A stretch of DNA of 64,000 nucleotides from Sarcocystis neurona (lineage: Eukaryota > Apicomplexa > Conoidasida > Eucoccidiorida > Sarcocystidae). The translations under genes and the position numbers were made by a program. The number at the start of each line of letters is the position of its first letter. Position 1 is the stretch's first letter. The notes beneath the pieces are model-generated. The model was not told the DNA's origin. It searched no databases and worked only from the letters and a program-made list of their open reading frames with translations. Shown here one piece after another: positions 41,601 through 48,017 of this stretch. The DNA is taken from NCBI GenBank assembly GCA_000727475.1, contig KL647288.1, positions 9,612,055 through 9,676,054 on the forward strand. The letters are read 5' to 3'.

Positions 41601-44600
41601 GCAGAGCCGCTGGAAGTCATGCGGCCGGTGCACGCCGCGTTGCTGGCCACTCGGCCTGAGCAGCGGATGACGGGAAGGTGGAAGGAACTGGTGCTGCAGC
41701 AACCTGTGCGGATCCTCCGCCCCCGAACAGCAAACTTGAGGCAGGTGGCACACAGGACAAGAACGGGGACCAAAGGCCACAGTCCCACTGGGTGACTCAC
41801 GAACCGTCGGCTCAGCAGCGAAACCACCGCCAGGAGAGGCATCGCTGCAAGAGCGACACGTCGGACAAGCTGGACCAACTGCCGTAACAGAGGGAGGCGA
41901 CGACGCACAGTCCCTGAGTCGCACGGGAGGCGGAGCAGGCGGCAGCAGCTCCAGGGCAACGTGGAGGCCCTTCACACGCAACTGCCACGGCACGAGCCAC
42001 TGGACATGGCCTACGTACACCTCACGTACTTGGAGAGGGAGACCGGCTCGCTGAAGCACCAGATTAGCTGCAGCAGTCTGGACCTGCACATGCGACAGCG
42101 AAACTTCCCTTTTGTGTAATGCGACTTGCAGCTGCTGCTCCTGCAGGTCCTTCAGAAGGCGTCCCACAACCAGCCGCCGCAGCGAGGAGACGAACGCATC
42201 CTTCAGAAAAGAAGAGAAAAACACGAGGAAACGAAGCGGAAGAGAGAGCAACTTCGCCGTCACCGACGGAACAAACGTACGAATGGAAGAAAGCCAGCGG
42301 GCGAGTAACTCTCTCTTTGCACGGCCTGTGTGTCCTCCAGCACCTGCTGCTGTTGCAGCTGTCACCCCGGTATCTTCCTCTGCTTCACTTGGTCTCGCCC
42401 CAACTTCTGCGGTGTCCGTTGCCCGTGCTGTTGTTTCGACACATGATGCTGTAAGGCTTTCCTTCGCTGCCCTTTCTGATGACACTTCTGCTGCCGGTCC
42501 ACCGGTGTCCTCCGCTCCTGCTGCAACTCCGACGGATGCTCCTACGTGTGAGTTGACCCCTCCTCCTGCTGCTGCACTGCCTGAGACAGCACCTACTGCT
42601 GCAGATTCTGCTTCCTCTAAAGTTGCAACGTCTGCAGGCGCATCTGCTGGGAAGGGAAGGTGCTCCGGCACTGCTGCTGACCCACTGCGGGGGGGATCAT
42701 CTGCAGGGGTAGGGCCAGCAGACTCTTCAGCCGAAACAGAAGGCGCACTATCAGGAGGCAAGCCTGCTGTACAAGCCTCACCATCACTAGAAGGAGCGGC
42801 TTGTCCAAGACACGCTTCAGAAGCACCACTAGCTGGAGGCAGGTAACCAGCGTCACCCGAGGCAACAACTCCTGGACACCCAAGCGGGGCACCGAGTCCA
42901 TCTGAGGACGCACGCGCAGACGCCGAGTACGAAGAAGAAAATGAGTCAGGCGAAGAAGACGGAGCTGACGTCATTCTAAGGGAAGCAATGGGAGCTCCAG
43001 AGACAGCAGTGGTATCATCCAGTGTGAAAAACGCAGCAGCATCTTCAGCTCCAGCGACGTCGTTGTCTGCTGAAGAATCAGCGGCATCAGAAAGGACATC
43101 AAAGAAGACGACATCTACAGCGTCGTGGAACGCGGACTCTACGCCGCAGGACGGAGACCGCGGAGTTTTGCCCTCGGTCACCGAAGAATGAGCGTCAGAA
43201 TCACCAGGGAGGGGTGGTGAGGCAACGCCGCCTCCGAGGGTCGCACGGGTTTTGCTGATTCCCCCAACTGGTGCGACGGAGGATCCCTCTGCGGTTGCAG
43301 CAGAAATAATTGCGCCCCGTAAATCTGCTGGAGAAGCCAGGCTTGTTGTTGCAGCTCTTCGCGTGTCTCCAGACGCCTGAGGCGCTACTGCACATGCGTC
43401 TCCCTGACGGGAAGCGCCTGTCGCTTCTGCTGACGACGCTTCTGCTGGCGACGAGAATTCACCCGGTTGGAACGGAACGCCTGTTCCTGCGGCTTCTGTG
43501 TTGCAGCCTGTCACTACCGGTAAGGCCCGCCCTGCCCCTATCGAAGAGGTGTGCAGCGCCGACATGTGCGCGTGTGCATAATCAACTGCTGTTCCTCCTG
43601 CTGCAGGCGGTGTAGAACGAATTGCTACTCTCATACTGGTGTCTGCTGTTTGCGAAGCAACAGCTTCGATTGGAACCGCGTGACACGACAGGTCTGCAGG
43701 GGTGTCCCGCCCATCTGTTGTAGAAGACTTGTTCTCTGTTTGTGGGAGTACAGAAGCATCTGCACCTTCCGGCGTGCCCGCTGTTGCTGTTGCTGGGGAG
43801 ACGTCGGCTACGGATTGAGGCTCAGCTGCTGCTGAAGGAAGCGAAGGGGAGGCTGTCCTTGCAGGCAAACTTGCGCAGGGCAACTCCTCAACAGGAGGCT
43901 CATTCGTTGTCACCACAGACGGCTGCCGTATTCGCGTCCAACGCAGGATACCAGCAACAGCAGCGTAGCGGTCGGACTGTGCCGCTCTCTCGATTGACTT
44001 TACTATCATACGTATGAACTTCTCTGCTTTACCTCTTACAGTTGCCCCTCCTCCCTGCTGTCCTTTCTCGCTCGGTCGCGCCTCACCTGCTGCTCCCACT
44101 GCAGAGTCCTCTGCGCAGGCGGACTCTCCACTGTCTGCTCCCCCTTCCGGCCACCTTCCTTCCACCGCCGATGTCGCCGCTGCTCCCGCAGCAGCGGCTG
44201 CCATCGTCCCAACAGCTACTGTCCGGGCTCCTTCCGGCACTGCGCCTTCTCGCGTAGCCGATGATGCTCTCTTTGCTTCTCCTCCATCTGCTGCTGCTGC
44301 AGCGGCGGCCCTCGCGTGAAGCCGCGACACCTCTGCGGTCACTTCTGCTAAGCAATACTCAGGCGCCTCGGCTGTCACCGTGTCGAGGGAAACGGATACA
44401 CACGTCCCAGAAGACACCTCTCTTGACCTCGGCAAAGAAGCAAAGGAGTCCGAGGAAGCAACGGAAGCGAACAGCTGTTTCTCTTCTGTCTTCAGCAACT
44501 CAGCAGCTTCCATGTAATACGTCGAGCGTCGCAGCTGCTGTGGCTTTCCGTCCCCCTCTTCATCTGACTCTTCCTCCCATAGCTCACAGCGTTGTTCCTG

Positions 44601-45716
44601 CTCGTCCTCCTGTAGTTCTTCCGGCTGCTGCTGACGCTTATCTCGTTCGGGGTCCTCTTCCTTCCGCAAGTCACTTCGTGTTCGCTGCCGTATCTCCGAC
44701 CGCTGAAGTCTCCCCTGCTGCGACTCCTGTCGTTTCGCCTGCTGCACTTGTTGCCGTTTCACCTGCTGCGCCTGTTCGAGTTCGTGCTGTCCTCGCCCGT
44801 CCTCTACCTGCTGCCGAAAAGCACTGACCCAATGCTGTTGCGCCTTTAGAAAGTTCGCCTGCGCTTCTGTCTGTTCGTCGGCAAAGGGCTGCTTTCGGCA
44901 TGCCTCATGTAAACCTTGTGCCTCGCGCTGCTGCCTGGTAGCCTGCAGCGTCGGCCAAGACTGTCGCAGCAGCCCATCCCTCGGCTGCTGCCTCCGCTGC
45001 CCTTCACATTCATCCATGGTCGACGGCCGCTGCTCCTGCGCATCTTCGGCAGCCGATGCCGGAGCACGTCTGATACCCATGTCTCTCACGGCAGCAACAG
45101 CACCAGTGGGCTGTGCCGTTACGGGATGCATGCTGTCTTCATCCACTGACACCGGGATTCTGCTATGTTCTGTACGACGTCGGGGGTTCGGGATGCCCTC
45201 CTGCCCCTTCGTGCTGCTGAGAAGAGAGCCGCCGCGGCTGCTATCGCTGCCAGCGTCGAATCTCGCTCTTCTTCCTGCGTCGCTCCTAATACAGCTGCTG
45301 CTACAAGAGCCACCGCTGGAGCTGCTCCTGGCGTCGCCGCTGTCGCTGCTGTAAGACTTATTGTTGATGCTTCTACTATAGACAACTATCTGAAGTCCTT
45401 CGCTGGCAGCACTGGAGCCGCGGGGACTGCTGTGTGGAGAACGGCGGCTGCCTTCGAAAGGGGTGCCGCCGTCTCTGCTATTTTGCTGGGGATCCACCAC
45501 AGCACGTGCATGCGGTCGCTGACTCTGCCTCTGCGGCTGTTGCTGCACGCTAACAGGAAGGCGAGTCGCTGCGTCACTGTCATCTTGTGAAACTTCACGT
45601 GAAGTGCTCTTAAAGCTGTCTGCAGCACTGTCTGAAGGCGTCAGCCCAAACCTCGAGGCTCTCTCAGCTGGTGGTGCACCCTTGGGGGGAACCAGACGCC
45701 GCCGATAGCGTCCCAT
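8520..45716 (-). CDS. Giant ATG2-like autophagy lipid-transfer protein (whole gene extent)
   Basis: ATG2 proteins are rod-shaped bridge-like lipid-transfer proteins that move phospholipid from the ER to the growing autophagosome with ATG9 and ATG18; in apicomplexans the ATG8 conjugation machinery also serves the apicoplast. The gene runs from ATG 45716 to TAG 8520-8522. Exons: 45716-29760, 29362-15066, 14461-14354, about 14173-13639, a candidate near 12435-12130, 11026-10817, 9561-9433 and 8666-8520. Phases agree across introns 1 and 2 and across the last introns; joins between 14173 and 11026 are unresolved. ATG2 landmarks appear in order: chorein at residues about 1136-1260, LHQETLDAL near 9676, RVDYQPRR near 10045, PVRDVLGAG, ILRPMLGITEGVARTL, NQLLPRLRAERLRK, then an acidic tail. 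Typical ATG2 has 1,600-2,300 residues; this exceeds 10,300. VPS13 is the alternative, but the DYQPRR block and the C-terminal motifs fit ATG2 better. Confidence 0.75.
8667..9432 (-). other. Last intron of the ATG2-like gene, filled with a GATA/CAGA microsatellite
   Basis: The intron runs from donor CTGCAG|GTAACC (GT at 9432-9431) to acceptor GCGACAG (8667). From about 8750 to 9187 it is built largely of degenerate ATAGA, GACAGA and CACA tetramers and dimers on the plus strand. The complementary strand therefore shows long spurious Tyr/Ile/Cys/Leu/Ser reading frames, which I do not consider coding. Confidence 0.65.
9433..9561 (-). CDS. ATG2-like gene, penultimate exon
   Basis: Forty-three codons in phase 0 to 0, ending at donor CTGCAG|GTAACC. 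The frame contains TEGLEALARLLPLCILRPM and LGITEGVARTLQ. This matches the ATG2 tail element in which a short hydrophobic run and 'xxRPMIGxTEAVSKTL' precede the 'xxRNQLxP' motif supplied by the next exon. The start given (after CGGGAG) is the minimal one compatible with phase. The same frame stays open and Ala-rich up to about 9960, so the exon may be longer. Confidence 0.6.
10158..10225. repeat. (TA)n microsatellite with TACATT interruptions
   Basis: Three blocks of TATATATA separated by ACATT. It lies in non-coding sequence, most likely an intron of the minus-strand ATG2-like gene between the exons at 10817 and 9561. Confidence 0.85.
10817..11026 (-). CDS. ATG2-like gene, Ser/Glu-rich C-terminal exon
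   Basis: Seventy codons, phase 0 at both ends. The acceptor is CACGTATGACAG (AG at 11028-11027), and an in-frame TGA sits just upstream, so the exon cannot extend further. The donor is TACGAG|GTAAAC (GT at 10816-10815). It starts PFLALLTDMLVAAGAGEE, passes through a Ser/Glu/Asp cluster coded by AGC/GAC/GAA triplets, and ends WAFVQRGAEGVYE. The last segment fits the ATG2 'QP-x-x-x-x-EG-x-x-x-AY' element. Its order and strand agree with the exons on either side. Assignment to the same gene is inferred from strand, phase and the downstream motif. Confidence 0.5.
11509..11576. repeat. (TA)n plus (GA)n microsatellite
   Basis: TATATATA run followed by TACATACATATG and then AGAGAGAGAGAAAAAAAGAG on the plus strand. 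Non-coding, within the ATG2-like gene span. Confidence 0.85.
12130..12435 (-). CDS. ATG2-like gene, candidate internal exon
   Basis: A minus-strand frame with protein-like composition, including ESWTLSPEGEEVLDADDMW and TTAARAAEQLVESG. It lies between the PVRDVLGAG exon and the Ser/Glu-rich exon. ATG2 proteins have an amphipathic helix with 'RGxxxGxxSFxxxTAxEALxLxxRL' character at this point, and the AARAAEQLVESG segment could be its divergent equivalent. Possible donors are CCCCTG|GTAGAC and CGCTCG|GTGAGA near 12147 and 12103, both in phase 1, which does not match the phase-0 start at 11026. Either another small exon exists between them or this exon's boundaries are wrong. The upstream boundary is not resolved. 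Confidence 0.35.
13639..14173 (-). CDS. ATG2-like gene, 'PVRDVLGAG' exon
   Basis: The frame contains RFHRALMMKCLQSLSPVRDV, then LGAGSRHLKGAVQLLLTAP, then LQQWQQQLQRRLLQQQ. In ATG2 the corresponding stretch is a helix, 'PV/MxSLVxxGxGxxDLVxLPxEQYxxDG', and the spacing from the preceding Trp is similar. The start at 14173 uses acceptor GCGCTGAG, the only one I found in the required phase 2. A stronger-looking acceptor (TGTTGCAG at about 14105) would break the frame. The frame closes at 13636-13638, but because more ATG2 motifs lie downstream the exon must splice before that stop. The donor is not resolved. The second half is Gln/Arg/Ser-rich. Confidence 0.5.
14354..14461 (-). CDS. ATG2-like gene, exon 3
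   Basis: A 108-nt exon with phase 2 in and out. The acceptor is ACTGTGGAATGCAG (AG at 14463-14462) and the donor is CAACAG|GTGAGT (GT at 14353-14352). It encodes VEGVQIRLSSKAFHDVPG and then a Leu/Glu helix ending LLAAWGRDLNR. This lines up with the ATG2 segment after the DYxPxR strand: 'xxxxEIxLxxVxLxGVxGWxxLxxELLxxWLxDI'. Joined to the end of exon 2 it gives an uninterrupted alignment (NLLACFC-R-VEGVQIRL). The consensus sites at both ends and the matching phases make this the firmest small exon. Confidence 0.75.
15066..29362 (-). CDS. ATG2-like gene, mega-exon 2
   Basis: An uninterrupted frame of 14.3 kb (about 4,766 residues), ending in donor CG|GTGAGT (GT at 15065-15064). Most of it is Gln/Ala/Ser/His-rich. 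Conserved hydrophobic strands emerge as islands, as expected of the repeating beta-groove modules: RISFQWPLQVDIECLLMTP (about 27600), LYKLHFVVDAAALECSCML (about 25200), VQLDLSLGSVAVFANEMPLV (about 24680), VQLRIGSVDLTLCPDSFHCL (about 20880), LPLALTLHQETLDALQQLL (about 16290) and FEVSAIVLRVDYQPRRFD (about 15160). The last two are ATG2 C-terminal markers. Two acceptors are possible, both phase 0: GTTTTTTCAG giving a start at 29362 (used here), and TGCGTTGAG giving a start at 29407, which would add 15 residues. The open frame continues upstream to about 29452 without ATG, which supports splicing. Confidence 0.75.
15503..15706 (-). other. Cys-rich zinc-finger-like insert in the ATG2-like protein
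   Basis: Within mega-exon 2, between the LHQETLDAL strand and the RVDYQPRR strand, the protein has a Cys cluster (GVCCSSTCCCCC, about 15668-15706). It is followed by three CxxC pairs: CKSC (15625, 15616), CRYCG (15574, 15565) and RVCSLC (15517, 15508). Spacing is C-x2-C-x13-C-x2-C-x15-C-x2-C. The 'CRxCG' and 'RVCxxC' pieces recall FYVE-type fingers, which bind PI3P. One FYVE pair and the RHHCR basic patch are missing, so a generic zinc ribbon is equally possible. Residues about 9,870-9,940. Confidence 0.45.
19851..19964 (-). repeat. 57-bp tandem duplication inside the ATG2-like coding sequence
   Basis: Two adjacent 57-bp units (19851-19907 and 19908-19964) differ at only a few bases. They keep the reading frame and encode two copies of a 19-residue unit, consensus (K/Q)AASVGDLT(G/A)AASSVAAGA. 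The unit lies in a low-complexity part of mega-exon 2. Confidence 0.9.
29363..29759 (-). other. Intron 1 of the ATG2-like gene
   Basis: The donor is CTGGTTCAG|GTAGGC (GT at 29759-29758) and the preferred acceptor is GGCTGTTTTTTCAG (AG at 29364-29363), giving a 397-nt phase-0 intron. An alternative acceptor 45 nt upstream (TTGCTGCGTTGAG, AG at 29409-29408) is also phase 0. In-frame TGA closes exon 1 shortly after the donor. The intron is needed to join the chorein-bearing half to the C-terminal half. Confidence 0.7.
29760..45716 (-). CDS. ATG2-like gene, mega-exon 1 (contains chorein domain)
   Basis: A single open frame of 15,957 nt (5,319 codons), ending phase 0 at HLVQ|GTAGGC. The start ATG at 45716 is the first Met after an in-frame TAA six codons upstream. 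Residues 1-1135 are an Arg/Gln/Ser/Glu/Ala-rich extension. The chorein-like segment spans about 1136-1260: an amphipathic region (LLARWLSSIRTFVPSV), RRLVVGRLLKDLQEQQL, VREVYVGHVQWLVPWQLRV and KGLHVALEL. These match the ATG2/VPS13 N-terminal pattern, in which 'VGxIxxxVPWxxL' precedes 'VxGLxLxL'. Later islands such as GALVVTVQDISVCVFVP (about 40590) and WALHVEVQHVFVHLVASE (about 35340) look like further groove strands. The rest is Q/A/S/R homopolymer-rich with Cys/Ser-rich patches. Confidence 0.75.
41950..42310 (-). other. Chorein-like N-terminal lipid-transfer domain
   Basis: Residues about 1136-1257 of the predicted protein. The hydrophobic amphipathic helices (SVTAKLLSLPLRFLVFFSSF), the strand REVSLSHVQVQTAAANLVL, the VPW motif and the KGLHVALELLPP strand are the elements by which chorein domains are recognised. 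In known ATG2 proteins this domain begins at the extreme N-terminus and contacts the ER membrane. Here it follows about 1,135 residues of low-complexity sequence. Confidence 0.7.
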
Positions 45717-47166
45717 CGTATTGAAAAGGCATTAACGCGTTGTTGCTACTACTGATACTCTCTCGAACCAGCCCCGTTTCTCACTTGCTGCCGTTGCCCT
45801 TCAAGGTGCCGCTGCGTTTTGCCGCTGGTATGCGTCCCCCCTGGCCTCGGTTGTCGTGGCACCTACCGCTGCTGATCCTACAAGATCTATAGCGGTGTGC
45901 TCTAGACCCCACGCAGCTTCTGCTGGTGTTACTACTCCTGCTGCTACTCCGCCAATGTCAGGCTTACGGATGCTGCCCTTGCTGCCGCCTTCCTCCCTCG
46001 ACGCTGTCTGTGGCCGCTATCTGGTCGCGGCGGCGCCGCGGTCCTTAGCTGATGTCGCTGTTTACAAAGCTGCAGGGTTACTGCAAGAGTAGTCGGCTGC
46101 AGCAAAGGACGCCGGTGACAAAATTCTGAAGACGTGCTTCGCAAAGCGTACGAATATCTCCGCATGCAGGTGGGTGTACACTGTCGTGTGTAAGTACGCG
46201 TCGAAGACGAAGAATGCCTCTCCGTCTACGCAGAAGCGGCTGCAGCGGCAGCGGAAAGACAAGTGTGTTGCAGCCGGGGACTGCAGTCCGCGTGCTTTGT
46301 TGCCGAACTGCAGCTGCTACGAGATTCTCGGTTTGCACGTACGCAGGTGGAAAGATGCGTCTACTACTGCTTCTACTACCCTGCTGCTTCCTTCGCTAAC
46401 GTTCGTCCTTGTTGCTCAGCGGCTCGATGCCGTGGACATCCGAGGCGCGATTACTGTTACGGACACGGGTCCGAAGAACATGTCCCTCCATTCTTCGTCG
46501 CCAGCCAAGCTACTAACGCACAAGAAGCAACGTCCCTGTTAAAATCCACAGCCAGATACGGGCTCTTCCAACACTCGTAAGGAGGCAGAAGCAACACCTT
46601 CTTGGCACTTGCGTGCGTCCGAGCGGTTGCCCACTCTACCGTAGAGTATGGATATATGGACATAAAACCATACGAAAACACGACCTTCGTGCGTAGCTTA
46701 CGTATGGCCACCACTCCCATCAGCGCTTCTCTCCCTCTCTCTGACGCAGAGGGGAACACCCCGCAGTGGGTGTTCTTCTGGTCCCTCCCTTGCTCGCCTT
46801 TCAACGATTCCTGGGGGAGGGGCGCACGTGGAACTGGCGATCTAATAAATTAATCACATTCGCCTCGTTAATCTGTCCAGTCGGATCCGTTAACCGCTAT
46901 TTAGTAGCTACCCACACAGAGAGCCTTTCTCCACTCTTCTTGGCCAACGCCGCCACGACCTCTGCAACTGATTTGCCGACTCGTGCTTACGCTGGCATCT
47001 TCACCACGTTGTGTCGAAGCCGCCTACCGCTCATTACTGTTGAAAGTCAAGTGTGCACTCTGGTGTTGCACGGACGACCCATCGTCCCCCGCCCCGTCTA
47101 CCAGCTGCTCGATTGTTTGCACACGCTTCGACTGGTATACATGATTCGAGCATCAGGAGCTGCGGT
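45717..47166. other. Region upstream of ATG2-like start, with reading frames on both strands at 46062-46345
   Basis: No promoter element can be assigned. At 46062-46345 both strands give protein-like frames. On the minus strand there is FCVDGEAFFVFDAYLHTTVY followed by AEIFVRFAKHVFRIL, behind an acceptor (GCTGCCGCTGCAG). On the plus strand there is VLRKAYEYLRMQ, a strong donor (GTAAGTA at 46189), and then a frame with EECLSVYAEAAAAAAERQVC. I cannot choose between them. 46580-47166 shows nothing convincing. Confidence 0.3.
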
Positions 47167-48017
47167 TCAGAACGTCACAGTGGCCTCTACAGGTGCCCGC
47201 TGCTGCTTTTTGAAGCTTGTGCCCCCAGAGTGCTTCGCGCGAAGACGCTTTCTACTGCACAAGCCCTCACACCCTCGACGAACATGAGCTGAGACACTGT
47301 ATTCGTTGTCGCTGCCGCTGAAATCATAGCGGGAGCTATCGGTGGTCCTGTTGTCGTTCCTGCTGCTGTTGCGCCTCCTGCGGACGCTGAGCTCGTCGCC
47401 GCTACTGCTGTTGCTGCTGTGGAGGCTCCTCAAAAATTGCACCGCCCAGTCGATGTGGTCACTGAGAGCCCGCGAGCTGTATGTCTTGACGTATGCGCGC
47501 CAGCCGGCGCCGTACACACGCGGAGGACTTTCTGCCTCCGCTGCTGCAGTCACTCCAGGTTCCAGCAACGGCGGGTACCCATCCGACCGGTCGTCAGCTC
47601 TTTCCAACGGGCCACACGGAATCTCGTGTAGAGCTAGCAGTGACTAAAGCACGAGCGGCAAGAAGAGCAAATCCACAGCCGCTGCAAGAGCTACTGCAGC
47701 AGCAAGAGGAGTCACTGTAGTGTCCCTCCTAGGAACAGTAGGAACAGCAGCTCTACCAGCGGCAACAACAACCCCCGCATCTGTGCGAACAAAAACCGCG
47801 AACAGGCAGAGCGGGTGCCTCGATGGTGAGGGGAAACAGTAAGAGCGAAGAAGAAACCTGTGAGTCCGTGAGGCGAGACGACGAATTTTGACGTGCATGG
47901 CAGAAGCAGCGGAGAAGAAAACACCTGCTGCCGTACGAGCAGCATGTTCGCCGCGTTGTCACACCAGCAGTCACTACAGCTCCGCTTTTTCTCTGCTTCA
48001 CGCAAAGGGGATAGTCG
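47167..48017 (-). CDS. Unidentified minus-strand gene fragment, two exons
   Basis: The first recognised exon (48017-47925, start unresolved) encodes LREAEKKRSCSDCWCDNAA and NMLLVRQQ, and ends phase 0 at donor CAGCAG|GTGTTT. After a 281-nt intron with a T/C-rich 3' end (GTGCTTTAG), exon 2 begins at 47643, also phase 0: SLLALHEIPCGPLERADD, then VYGAGWRAYVKTYSSRAL and SDHIDWAVQFLRSL, followed by Ser/Arg/Asp-rich sequence to a stop at 47167-47169 unless spliced earlier. The dense aromatic content and matching phases argue for a real gene. I do not recognise the family. There is no ATG in frame before the first exon's NML, so a further upstream exon is likely. It is oriented like ATG2 and ends about 1.4 kb before its start. 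Confidence 0.45.

Noticed and set aside
15165..45590. Many long plus-strand open frames (for example 16391-17104, 23354-24418, 39325-40323) rich in Leu, Cys and Ala
   Set aside because: They are antisense to the ATG2-like exons. CAG/GCA/AGC read backwards is CTG/TGC/GCT, which has no stops and mimics Leu/Cys/Ala-rich membrane proteins. No conserved motifs or splice logic support them.
29739..45716. The two mega-frames as two separate giant genes, or as VPS13
   Set aside because: The chorein is only in the first and the C-terminal ATG2 blocks only in the second and the small exons. Phase-0 splice sites join them, and the RVDYQPRR and NQLLPRLR motifs fit ATG2 rather than VPS13.
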